A stretch of DNA of 64,000 nucleotides from Helichrysum umbraculigerum (lineage: Eukaryota; Streptophyta; Magnoliopsida; Asterales; Asteraceae): assembly GCA_949592205.1 (NCBI GenBank), contig CATIUR010000001.1, positions 20,936,001 through 21,000,000 of the forward strand, read 5' to 3'. The notes beneath the pieces are model-generated. The model ran no database searches. It had not been told where the DNA came from and saw only the letters and a list, made by a program, of their open reading frames with translations. A program made the position numbers and the translations under genes. Below are positions 1-10,892 of this stretch, one piece after another. The stretch's first letter is position 1; each line of letters starts with the position of its first letter.

Positions 1-153
1 TGGAGCATCTAACTCAGTAAGAAGGATTGAGAAATATCGACAGAACTTTTCAGACACAAATGATCGTGAGGCTCCCGAATCAAACAGTATGTATGCAGGT
101 TTAAGATTTACAAAGAAGGTACATGTTAACACATCGGGGGCTCGTTGTGCTTC
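1..153 (-). pseudogene. Start of retroviral-type aspartic protease, cut by window edge
   Basis: Translating the minus strand in the Gag frame past the TAA at 154-156 gives a sequence with a typical plant-gypsy protease entry: a hydrophobic strand followed by LFDSGAS, the catalytic Asp motif of pepsin-like retrotransposon proteases. The frame is the same as Gag, so a single stop codon separates Gag from Pro. It may be a nonsense mutation; the other Tekay-like element in this window reads through at the equivalent position without a stop. The remaining Pol domains lie outside the window. Confidence 0.7.
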
Positions 154-1434
154 TTATGCAGTAATCTGAAAGGAACGGTGTCTAGGCTTCGGTGGTTCCA
201 CTATCTTCCTCTTAGTATTCTTGCGAGGAGCAGAAGTAGGTTGAGATTTCAATTCAGGACAATCAGGTCGAATATGTCCTGGTTTCAGACAATGATGACA
301 AACTTTGATTGGATTGGGACAATCTTTGCTAAAATGTCCCCGCCTTCCACAAGAAAAACAATTTAGAGTCCCGGCTTTACACTCCCCACGATGCCTTTTA
401 TGGCATATCTTGCATTCTGGGATTTCAGTTCGATCATCCTTTCTAAAACTCCCACCAGATCTAAACTTCTTAGATGAAGTAGAAGTGGGTTCAGCTTTTC
501 TTTTTGTAGAACTTTTCTCCTCCTTCTTTAACTCTAGCTCATGAAATCGAGCCTCGTCTACCATTTCAGAAAAAGTACTACATTTCTTTGGATTGACAAA
601 CTGTCGAATTTCTTTCTTCAGGATTGTATGAAAGTGATCCATAAGTAATTTAGGATTTGCCATGTATTCTGGACAAAATTGGGCTCGATCCAGAAAATTT
701 CCTACCAGCTCGTTTATCGACTCAGTCGTTTGTTCCATAGAAAGGAACTCACGACGAATTCTATTTAAATCAGCATCCTGCGAATAAGTTTCAACAAACA
801 TCTTTTTGAATTCTTCCCATGTCATCACTGTAATAGCTTCCTCTCCTAAAGTACGACGTTGAACTTCCCACCAGAATTTAGCACGAGATTTAAGAAGATT
901 AGAAGCATATCTCACTTTCAATCGGTTAGGAACTTCTGCTGTGGCAAATGCCCCTTCAACTTCAGATAACCACCTTTGACATTTAATTGGATCCATCTCA
1001 CCTTGAAAATCTGGCGGGTTACAAACAGAAAAGTCTTTATAACTGAATTTACGATCTTCATCACGATTTTGAATCACCCTGCGAACAACAGGTGTTGGTG
1101 GTCTTTCCTCATTTCTTTCACCACCAGGAGGTGGTCTTTCAAGATCAATTTCATTTTCATCATCTCGCCTTTGAAATTCATCAACAACAGTCTCACGTAT
1201 GGTTTCAGAAATACGGCCCAATAAGAGGGGAATGGACGCCTCTTGAGCCTTTGCTACTTCAGCTGAAATTAGAGTTTTTAAGGCGGTTAAAGATAACCTA
1301 GCATCGTCTGCTGGAGGTCTTTGTCTAGCATCATCACCTCCAGTTCTTACATTCTGGGCTTGGTCTCGTGGACGCGGCCCAAGTGTCAATTCTATTTCTT
1401 CTTGATCATTCATCTTATTACTGAAAGTAGACAC
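154..1434 (-). CDS. Gag polyprotein of Tekay-like retrotransposon
   Basis: 426 codons. The N-terminal ~130 residues are polar and charged. From about residue 135 follows the retrotransposon Gag (capsid-like) region with the characteristic W-L-x-x-V-E-G-x-F and A-K-F-W-W-E stretches and a conserved F-C-P-E-Y motif. Near the C-terminus are two CCHC zinc knuckles, CFSCGRRGHFSKDC and CHHCLKPGHIRPDC, that would bind genomic RNA during particle assembly. The ATG at 1434 lies about 360 bp inside the PBS, a normal spacing. The ORF ends in TAA just before protease, in the same frame. It acts in cytoplasmic virus-like particles if expressed. No other disruption is visible in Gag. Confidence 0.85.
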   Translation of the reverse strand: MSTFSNKMNDQEEIELTLGPRPRDQAQNVRTGGDDARQRPPADDARLSLTALKTLISAEVAKAQEASIPLLLGRISETIRETVVDEFQRRDDENEIDLERPPPGGERNEERPPTPVVRRVIQNRDEDRKFSYKDFSVCNPPDFQGEMDPIKCQRWLSEVEGAFATAEVPNRLKVRYASNLLKSRAKFWWEVQRRTLGEEAITVMTWEEFKKMFVETYSQDADLNRIRREFLSMEQTTESINELVGNFLDRAQFCPEYMANPKLLMDHFHTILKKEIRQFVNPKKCSTFSEMVDEARFHELELKKEEKSSTKRKAEPTSTSSKKFRSGGSFRKDDRTEIPECKICHKRHRGECKAGTLNCFSCGRRGHFSKDCPNPIKVCHHCLKPGHIRPDCPELKSQPTSAPRKNTKRKIVEPPKPRHRSFQITA

Positions 1435-1789
1435 AATATATTTAATACAAACATATTCATCAATAAAATGTCTACTTTGTAATTTAACTGCACCTAGTCA
1501 CATAGCAATCAACAATTATTACCAAGACTTTATCTTCTTAACACCTTGTAACTTCCTTGCTCCATACAATTGCCATATGATAATTATTGTGGTGGCCAGT
1601 CACACGAATTATCATATCCCAGTTATATGTTTCCAAAGTTACCACAAGATATTTCGAGTCAAAAGTCTTAGAAATCAAATAACTAGATTAATCAAAACAG
1701 ATAACAATTCAATATCATGCTCAACAATAATAATAATGGCTTAAGATCAAGTACCCACTAATGGTGGATACCCGAATCCCTTAAACCAA

Positions 1790-1802
1790 GCTCTGATACC
1801 AA
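1790..1802 (-). other. Primer-binding site (initiator tRNA-Met)
   Basis: On the minus strand the bases just inside the LTR read TGGTATCAGAGC, the standard complement to the 3' end of plant initiator tRNA-Met used by most chromoviruses and copia elements. It starts two to three bases after the LTR terminus, fixing the LTR end at 1805. Confidence 0.85.
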
Positions 1803-1804
1803 CT

Positions 1805-3993
1805 TGAAACGCTATGAAATATAGAACATTTTTTTTTACTCATTTCGTAAAGTCCTACGTTTTAATATGACATTTTAGACTTGTTGTATCATTCCCTAGA
1901 TCAAATAAGGATTTAAATAAGAAAATGTTGAATTTATAAGAGATTCCCCAGGAATGACTCCCATTCCTTAGGAATGAAGCATGCTGTTAGTAATTTGAGT
2001 CGGATTCCCCAGGAATGACTCCCATTCCCCGGGAATCAAGCCTGCTGTCCATTTTACCTTCTTCCGAAATTCGATCGTGCATATCTTGAAAATGACAAGT
2101 CCAATGACCATGAAAATTTGCAGGCACGTGTATAATGACAATACAAAAGTTCCCCAATTTCCACTTTTTGCAAATTCGTGTTTTATCATGATTTGGACCG
2201 TTGACCCCAAAATGACCACTTTTACTCGTTTTCGTTGACATACTAAGTTCTAAACCATGTGCATTCAGGTTCTAGCATTTTTACCACTCATTCAATACTA
2301 CATTTAGAACCTAAGGCCACTTTAACATTCGTCATACCATAATCACAACTCATTTTGACCTCTAGACCTATTAGTGACCCATTTGGGCACTTTAACGACC
2401 CGTTTGGGTCTTAACCCATACAACCACCATTCCAACACCCAATTCACTTTCCTTTGACAATTCTAAGTCAAACTAAGCTGATGTTTCTATCAAAACTCAT
2501 TAAGACTATAAAATCTCAATTGTTCCATGGAAACTATTATAATTATAATATTTACATCATAATTCTTTAAATTCAAGATTTACACATTCAAAACTTTCAA
2601 CAAGCATAACATGCTCATTGACTATACTATCCGTTGACTTTCAACATGTTATCTATGACTTTGACCAAAAGGTTTACATTTACAACACCAAGTGTCAAAA
2701 CCTTGTTTTCTTCATAAAAGGGGTATAACAACATATCATGAGCTTGATTAAGAGAAGTAACTTGTTACCGACAAAGCAACAAGTTCCACCATTAGCATCC
2801 CTCGGGTCTCTTGCCCGAATCTCGTTGGGTCCCACTTGGCTCACCTAAAAACACATAAACATAATCGAGTAAGCATATAGCTTAGTAAGCAATGGGCTAT
2901 CAATGATAATCAATATCAAATCACAACATACGTATATTAAGGATCCATAATATCATATGCTAATTCCCGCAAGAATTAACATCTTCGGGCCTACACCCCG
3001 GTATATAATCATAACTCATCAAGTAAATGACATATCCATTACCGGTCCTTCCAAGTAAATGGAACAAGCATTACTTGAAGAAAGATAGCATCATCCATTA
3101 ACTTACCTCGCAATAGCCCACTTAATTGATCACGTATAACACCTTGCACACTTTTATCACCTAATTCACATAATCATGTAGCCAAGTATCAATTACACAT
3201 TCAACTTTCAATTCATTACTTGTATTAAGTTATACAAGTGTTAAGTTTCACACACTTTATTAACTAATTACATATAAATGGGTAGTTCATTATCATTCAC
3301 AAATCAAAACCATCACTTACACTAAGATTACCATTTCTTAGTGTATATTCACATATATCTATATCATTACCATCATGAACTACCCTTTTATGTATAATTA
3401 TCATCTCTAATTTCATCAAAACACCAATTAACAATATCACACAAGATTAAAATCATTAGTTTACTCATAACCCCAAAATTATGAGTTCTTTTATAAAATT
3501 AACAATATTCAAACACCATACATAGTTTTATCATGTGTATGAATCATATATAACTCATTAAACCACTAATTCATGAATTTCATGAACTTAGGGTTTAACC
3601 TAATCACCTCAATTCATCAATTAAACAAGAATAGAGTGTTAATCATACCTCAAGAACACTAATTAGTAGCTAGCAACCTTAAGAAATCGAAACCCTAGTT
3701 TGAATTGCTTGATTTTCTTCCTTATTGATTTCACTCAAAAGCTCAGTACGTGATTTAGAAATATACAGTGTTTGAAATAAGCTGGAATAATACAGAACCT
3801 GGGTTTTTATACTGTTAATTTCATCTAAGCCCCTCAACTTATGGCACTTGTCACCTTATACCCCTCTACTAACTAATTCATTAAATGGCAAGTCCTATAA
3901 ACATAAAATACTTTACACAGTTAGTCCTCCTAACTTAAACAGTTTAAATTATATATTTTAAGATTTAGAACTTACGAAAATTGGGGCGTTACA
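1805..3993 (-). repeat. 5' LTR of the Tekay-like element (2189 bp)
   Basis: Bounded by TG...CA on the element strand, with the PBS abutting the inner end and host DNA at the outer end. It contains near-repeated segments with the core CCCCAGGAATGACTCCCATTCC (two copies around 1945-2035; core given here in part as AGGAATGACTCCCATTCC). No protein-coding potential is credible; the 83-84 codon ORFs inside overlap each other and look fortuitous. Confidence 0.8.
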
Positions 3994-3998
3994 ATATT

Positions 3999-6900
3999 GG
4001 AAATCTTAAATTGTAAAAGGCTAACTCGAATGAACTAAAATAATGTAGCCGTGTGAGAATTAAACTAATTATGCAACTATTAATTATGTTTGCTAAATAC
4101 AAATTTAATAACTAAAAAATATATAATTCATCGTCACTCTATATATATCCATTAAGTTTTAAATAAGAAGCATCAGTTCTTTTCCTATTCATATTTATTT
4201 TCCACGTGTATACTTCAATTTGTACCCTCATTTTTTCTTTTAAATTTTCAACCTTTTCTTCACTTCAAATTTTTACTCAAATTACATATTTTAACTATAT
4301 CATAAATCTTAAATTTTGTGTATTAGTTTACATCTTTTTATCCCATCAATTTGTGTATTAGTTCACATCTTTTTATCCCATCAAATATACTTATTTTTAA
4401 AATTGATAAGTAATTGAAAAAATATTTATGAAGAATGCAAATTACATAAGAAAATAAAAAAATGTTAAGAGAATTGATGTAAGTCTTAAAATTAAATAAA
4501 CACGTGTTATGTGTATATATTAATCATTTTGTTATTGTACTTCGTATAATGTATTACCAAAGATACAAATAGCTTTTATAATATCATTATTGTTGGTATA
4601 AATAAGATTATTGTAAAATTATATCATTAGTCAAATTTGTTTTATAGATTGTGTTGCAAGATGGTCCATTATTACCAATGGATCAAACTTAAGATAAATT
4701 AAAAATCGCAAACCTCTTAACATACCCTTTTTCAGTTATGTTTTTTTTTCCTGTCTTATCAAACTTCGTTCAGAGTGTCAAATTTAAGTATGTCGTTTTC
4801 AATGTTATACTAAACGTACATATATCTCTATTTCAAATATTTACTTTAATATGCTAGGTTATATATTTTGTCATTACTATATGTTATATGTGTTATTAGG
4901 ATGCATATGTATTATATCATTCATGATATTAATTTGAATAAGTTTACGTTAATTTCTACTTTAATTCACTATATTTAACGAGTAATATATTGCATGACTT
5001 TTATATTTTGATATTTTTTTTGTTAACGTATAACTATATAAATAAATATATAATGTCAAAGCTCCGACGTAACGCACGGGTTCAAAATTCTCGTTTTAAA
5101 CATTAAAGGAGTAAAGGTAGGACCATTAACAAGCTAGAATAAATTTATAGTAATCAAACTTTAAAAAATATTACGCGTTTAGTCATCTTTTTATAACTTG
5201 AAGTGGCTTTTAATGTAGAACTAGAAAACTTGAAGTGGCTTTCAATGTAGAACTAGAAATGCCTCTAAAAGTGAGATTATGAAGCTAGTCATACTCTTTT
5301 TAATGAATAATAACTCACATGTTTTTGCCTAGATCATTTAAAGTTCAACTAGCAAATTACATAGAGAACTAGAAAACGCAAGAGGTGTGTTTAATTGTAG
5401 AAAAGTAAGGTAATTTTTCAAAAAAGATTTATAAAAAAATTGGAAAATATGTTCAAATTGATATTTTCTATAAAAAAAATTTCCAAGAAAATGAAAAATT
5501 CGTTTTCCTAAGTTATAACTATAAGTTGAAAAACAAGATTTCTCACTTCTCCACACTTTTCCTTTATAATTCTTCTCCCACTTTTATAAAATTTTCTAAG
5601 CTCTCATAGTTTTACCTTATTTCAACATCAATTTTTCAAGATGGAAAACGTAACACATTTGAACATGTTTTCCATTTTTACAATAATTTTCTAGAGAACC
5701 AAACATTTTCCATTTTCTTATAAAACGGCGATGGAAAAATTTGAAAAATTCATTATTAGTTAAGTTTACGTCAACTTTGTGAAAATAAAAACCACAACAA
5801 TTAGCTTCATATAAAAGCTACAACGACTAACAACATTCAACTTCCCAACTAATAAACTATAAAATATAATTAATTATATTGTACGGAAAAAATAAATAAA
5901 AAATCACATGTAACATCTTTCATGCAATTACGCGTTAAAAAGTAAAACACTGATTGATACGAACCCAATCATTTATTCCACTAATCCACGGCAAGATTAA
6001 CTGATCATTAACACTATATAAACCCATTGTACAAGTAACAAAGCTATACGTACAACTTCAACAAATGTGGAAATACGACACGAAAATGAGGGATGAAACT
6101 ATGAAAGTGTAAATGTGACATAGCCGAAAAGGAATATTTAATCCAGTTTAGGCGCCAAAAACAAAAGTCAATTTCGGGGGTATTGTTCCCTGATTCCTGC
6201 GTGCTGCCCGTGGTCAGCATAAATTTTACGGGCACCTTTGCTCTATTATCCTCTTAATATTTTAATAGCCCGCCTATTAAATTATTAATCTACGTCTTTG
6301 CTTAGCTCACGAATTCCTCGGGTACCCTTTTAATCCTCTCAATTCAATACGTGTGGGATGACTTGTACGTAATTAACCCCTTTATATATTAGCTTTTCAA
6401 TGTTTGGTCCCTATACTTTGGTTTGTTTTACAATTTCATACCGAAATTCTCAATGCTTTGATGACACTTTATAGAAGTGTGTAATAACATTGAGATAGTT
6501 TTCTCTATGGAAGTTCGCTTAAACTCTGTGTCTCACACATCTCATTATAATATTTGTCTCAACCACTTTCTTAATGTAAATAGTTTCGAGTCTATCGATG
6601 GAGTTATCTGTTAGAAAATAAAGATAAATGCTCAATGTTAATGTTAATTATTGTGTTCAACACATAAAAGACTAATATGACATCCAATGTCATGTAATAT
6701 ATAAGACAAAGTGTAGCAAACGTGTAACATGTATAGGAAACTTTTACAAGTTATTAGTCCTGTCTACTTGCAGGTGCTTAAAAGAATTCCTTTAAATAAG
6801 AATTGGAAATAAACGGTCTATCAAAAGGTTAAGCTAATGTTGAAAAATAAAGGGTAATAGATCCGGAATATAATTATTAAAAAGAGAATTGATAGCATAT

Positions 6901-7280
6901 ATAAAAAAATGCTCATGTTACACATAAATATAAGTTCAAATCAATAATCACAATTTTTATACAAGCAATATAGCGATACATTGGAAACTTGATATATTTT
7001 GTCATAAAACATGTGCTTGTCAAGACCTTAATTCCTATTTCCTTCGATGGAAACTTTTGGAGCAACTTTATTACGGAGTAACTTTTAGTGGTGAAACCTA
7101 ATGTAACATAACTAACGGGTGAAATATGTCAAAAAGACAAAGAAGTGATGATAATATATCAAGTTAAGACATGGAAAGGTACCACCAACACTCCACTAGG
7201 AATATAGGATTTATTTATAAATGCAAACACATACAAATCCACACTTACCTTGTTTTTTCCTCTCATCAACTCAATCATTT
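3999..7280. other. AT-rich intergenic DNA without a credible gene
   Basis: No ORF here has family features. Simple AT tracts dominate. Around 5065-5090 there is a GC-richer patch (GACGTAACGCACGGGTTC) resembling the subterminal sequence often seen in decayed plant Helitrons, but no CTAG end could be placed. An inverted repeat at 5400-5705 is listed separately. The 5' flank of the SMR gene begins at about 6.3 kb. Confidence 0.5.
5400..5705. repeat. Imperfect inverted repeat, possible decayed MITE
   Basis: GGAAAATATGTTCAAAT at 5442-5458 faces its near-perfect inverse ATTTGAACATGTTTTCC at 5657-5673, and further imperfect pairing continues outward on both sides. Size and AT content fit a decayed foldback MITE. 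No clean ends or target duplication were found. Confidence 0.35.
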
Positions 7281-7290
7281 GCATTTACAT

Positions 7291-7303
7291 ATATATTATA
7301 AAA
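7291..7303 (+). promoter_or_regulatory. Candidate TATA box of the SMR gene
   Basis: The stretch ATATATTATAAAAC lies about 180 bp upstream of the start codon and is followed by a C/T-rich leader (7310-7480) typical of plant 5' UTRs. A second TATA-like run (ATTTATAAAT, 7211-7220) is an alternative. Assignment is from sequence pattern only. Confidence 0.4.
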
Positions 7304-7480
7304 CAAAACCACCAATTCCCCTCTCTCATGTCTCCTTACCTCCATCAACTTCTAATTCCATTCCCATTTTAAAAAGCACTCTCATCTTTTCTTTTCCCTT
7401 TGTTATCTTCACTTTCTTCTCATCCTTTCCTACCTCTTTCCTCCATATTTTCCATTCCTTTTCTTCTTGAGCTTTAAAAC

Positions 7481-7801
7481 ATGGGAATTGTAGAAGAAAC
7501 AATGGAAACGGAATCAGGAACGAAAAAATGGGTCATCTCCGGAATTCAATTCATGACTCCTTTGAAGCCAATACACACAAAGAAAGAAGTTATAAAATCT
7601 TATGAAGAAAAAGATGGCGAAGAAAAGGAGTTGTGTACGACTCCTACAACACCGGAATCAAAGATTCCGGTATTGGAATGCCCCGGGGCTCCTAAGAAAA
7701 GAAAGGCGATTTCTAGAAGTCATTGTAATGAGATTAAAGATTTCTTCAAGCCTCCGGATTTGGAAAGCGTATTCCTACGTTGTGCTGAAAGAGCAACATA
7801 G
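7481..7801 (+). CDS. SIAMESE-RELATED (SMR) cyclin-dependent kinase inhibitor
   Basis: A 106-residue intronless protein. It carries the blocks that define the plant SIM/SMR family: C-T-T-P-T-T-P-E-S-K-I-P at 52-63, C-P-G-A-P-K-K-R-K at 67-75 and F-F-K-P-P-D-L-E-S-V-F at 88-98. The size, the acidic N-terminal half and the basic centre (possible nuclear signal P-K-K-R-K) fit the family. Known members bind CDKA/CDKB-cyclin complexes in the nucleus, block mitosis and promote endoreduplication, often downstream of stress, DNA-damage or hormone signals. Which paralogue group it belongs to cannot be set by eye. The start has a long pyrimidine-rich leader and no competing in-frame upstream ATG nearby. 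There is no sign of disruption, so the gene is probably functional; it is the only clear host gene in the window. Confidence 0.9.
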   Translation: MGIVEETMETESGTKKWVISGIQFMTPLKPIHTKKEVIKSYEEKDGEEKELCTTPTTPESKIPVLECPGAPKKRKAISRSHCNEIKDFFKPPDLESVFLRCAERAT

Positions 7802-10100
7802 TTATAGAGCCATTATTTGTTGATTTCTCTCATCATTTTCTAACTTTAATTAAGTAGTGCTAATTAATTAGGAGCTACAATAAGTTTTTGTAATTATTGT
7901 ATGTGTAGTTTTAATTGTTGTAATCTAATTGTTGTTTTTGATAATTGCAAAAAGAAAAAATTTGGTCATTACGTGTGCATTCTTCTCGTAATTAAATTGT
8001 AGTATTTTAATAACTTGAAAAAATCGCTTGTTAATCACTACTACTTGATTATTTCATAATTATGATGTTAAGTTTGTGATTAAAGTGTTGATTTGTTAAT
8101 GCATTAATAATGGTTCTAAAAGAATTTTGTTGATAATCAAATTAACTCGCTATATTAACCTTGTCAATTTGGCGATGTTTAAATTTGTTATTTACATTTA
8201 ATTACTAAATCTTGAGCAACTTTCATTCAATTTAGCAAGCGAATTTATATATATATATAATTTTATTATATCATAATCTTTTGTGTTGTTTATATATATA
8301 AGACGTCACACTTATATTTTACTTAATTATTTGATTTGATCTTTAATATTAATTGGTCACTATATATAAATGTATAAGTTGTACCTACATAGATATTAAA
8401 AAATATATATATTAAGGACTAGAGTAGTTTCACTTTCACAAACACGACCACTTGTATTTCACATGTACTATACTTGACACCATACACATGCACATGCGCT
8501 CTTATAGTACATTTGCAATTTTGTATGCTTTACAAGTCACTTTCTGTTAAGTATAAACTGGCAAAACATGTTAAATGTATACATGGCACACACACACAAA
8601 ATAAAAATTAGTTGATTTTTTTTAAATCCTTTTCATGATTAATTCTTCACATATCAAAACTTAAATATGAGCAATGATAGTCTAAAAATTATTTTCAAAT
8701 AAATTAATTCATATATGTATCATAAACTTTTCAGTTGTGAAACATATATCAACGTGGACGGATTAAGAAAGGGGACGGTCAATCCCTCAAGAAATTTAAA
8801 CTATGAAGGAAAAAATAAGGTTACTAGTGACGCTTTAAAAATTGTGCCTTCAAAATGATAGAAAAGAAAAAAGAATTTTTTTTAACCTCTCGTATAAAAT
8901 ATATTAGCTTCGTGTATGAATCAAATATTTTGATTTACTTTTCTTATATATAAATTTTGACCTACATGTTAACTTGTATTATTATTATTTTTATTTTTTA
9001 TTTATCTTAATCCAAGTTCATATAATACTTGTTGTATGAGGCGCATCTTTGTATCTATTTAGTTAGGCTCTTAAATTAATTATTTTCAATGTGTGTTATA
9101 ATAATTATACTAATAATAATGATAATAATTAATAAAAGTACATGCATGTAGAAGTTATAAAACAAAAAACAATGCATGCTATATGTAGCACAAAATTCAA
9201 TCTTAGATAAGGACGGGCCACCGCAAAAAGATGCAAAAGTGAAGGTAAAAAAAGAGAAAGGGAATACATTTTTTTCATTTTCTTTGTCTAAAAATATTTC
9301 TTTATTCTTCATGTCTCGTCGTTAAAGCATAGTGTACAACTGTATAAAGCTGATTCGATTGAGACAAATCCTTAATTACCCTCTTCAAGTTCTCAGTCGC
9401 TTCACAAGAACACTCTAGTTGATCTGTTATTTTTATTTAAATCGTACAACTTTAACGTCATCACTTCTCAAGCTGATACACTACCGATACATCAGTGCCA
9501 AGAGTAACTATGTCATTTTAATATTTGAGTCCCACATTAACCAATATTCATTTATGTCTATACACTAATAAAAAGGAAACGCGCCTATTTTCTCGTCAGT
9601 TTGGCGATGCAACACAACCGACGCACTCAATTGACGCACCCGTGGCATTGGTGTTCCCAAAGTGACGCCCATAGGTTACCAAACTGATGCATGGATGGGA
9701 GTGGTCTAACAGTTTGTGATGAAATATATATCAAATATTTACATTAATTAAATATTTTAGTAAATTATTAAGCTATTTAATAACATAAATGATTCCATTA
9801 AGCTATTCAAGTTTTTATATTTACATAAATGATCCTTACATTAATACTGACATTATCTTTCAAACCGTATAGTTCAACATTACGAATTATTTTCCCTTTA
9901 ATAAAACGATACGACATTATTAGTGTATTTGGCAATTAAACCTTGTAGTTTGTTAAACACAACGATTAAAAACCTAATGTATATAAACCACTTGTTATTT
10001 ATCAAAATGATAAATTAAGGGTCATTTTTTTAACATTATTTAACAGGTTTGTGACGGTTCTAAGTACTGTCAATTAAAAAATTGACACGTACAATGTTAT
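7802..10100. other. Intergenic DNA downstream of SMR
   Basis: The first ~200 bp is the presumed 3' UTR of the SMR gene. The rest is AT-rich with TA runs (8240-8300, 8400). Around 9590-9690 a short inverted pair (TCGTCAGTTTGG versus CCAAACTGATGC) suggests a tiny MITE remnant. No coding region is supported. Confidence 0.5.
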
Positions 10101-10420
10101 TGGGTATGTTTGGCACAACTAGCTAGAGCTGGTAGCTTGTAGCTTGTAGTTCGTAGCTTATAGCTGAAGCTTGTAGCTGGAGCTTTTGGTAATATTTGTG
10201 TTTGGCAGAGTAGCTGGAGCTTGTAGTTTATGAATGTAAAATGACATAAAAGGACAAATATATAAATTTAAAAAGATGATATATAATTACTTGGAGGGTA
10301 TTTATATAATTTCATTTTTCATAAGTTACAAGCTACTTTGAAAAGCTAATTCAAGTAGCTTATGGTTTTGGAGCTTATGGAAACCATAAGCTACTCAAAA
10401 TTTTAGTTGCCAAACGGAGC
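10101..10420. mobile_element. MITE-like element with GTTTGGCA-type inverted ends
   Basis: The ends TGGGTATGTTTGGCA (left) and, inverted, GCTCCGTTTGGCAACTA (right) pair as short terminal inverted repeats around a ~320-bp AT-rich body with many AGCTTGTAGC-like repeats and the matching GTAGCTTATGG inverses. The TIR style resembles hAT or PIF/Tourist MITEs. No target duplication could be placed cleanly, so the superfamily is left open. Confidence 0.5.
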
Positions 10421-10892
10421 TATTGTATTTTGGTATAAAAAGTATTAATATTAAAAAAAACATCAATCGAATTAACTATATTCGATTTCGAGTTTCATAT
10501 ATACGTATAAAACGTCAAAAATGATAGATTCACCATTAAATACAACTATTTATGCATATAGTACAACTGCTTACTGCACAATTTTGATGGAACTATCATT
10601 TTTGTTTGTGAAAATATCATTGACCTTAGTTGAGGCCTGGAACAGAAACCCCCACGTAGGCCGCTAAATTTAGGGGGATTTTCTCTGCCAAAAGCATGTA
10701 ATGAAGTAGTAATTGCCAAACACAAATGCTACAAGAATCCTATGTCACATTTTGTTTTTTATTCATTATTAAACTATTATTATAACTCCCTGGATATATT
10801 TTTAAATTAGTAGATATGTCAATTTAAAGTGTACCAAACGTCACTTTATTGTTAAAGTTTATTCAACTTGTTAAATAATGTGTTAAATTATA
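10421..10892. other. Intergenic DNA
   Basis: AT-rich sequence with no supported gene. It ends in the left 9-bp target duplication TAAATTATA (10884-10892) of the Mutator-like element. Confidence 0.5.

Larger units (their letters stand above)
1..3993 (-). mobile_element. Ty3/gypsy LTR retrotransposon, Tekay-like, 5' portion only
   Basis: A minus-strand element that runs off the low end of the window. In element order it shows a 2.19-kb 5' LTR (3993 down to 1805), a primer-binding site matching the initiator-Met tRNA 3' end, a Gag ORF with two CCHC knuckles, and the start of an aspartic protease with the D-S-G-A-S motif. The LTR starts TGTAACGCCCC and ends in CA on the minus strand. The host bases next to the LTR start are ATATT (3994-3998), the expected 5-bp target duplication, but the other copy lies outside the window. 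The clade call (chromovirus, Tekay/Del type) rests on the Gag style, the long LTR and the iMet PBS; integrase and chromodomain are not visible. Confidence 0.85.

Noticed and set aside
7171..7470. 99-codon ORF just upstream of the SMR gene
   Set aside because: Lies across the TATA/leader region, very Ser/Phe/Pro-biased from a pyrimidine-rich leader; ends before the SMR ATG.
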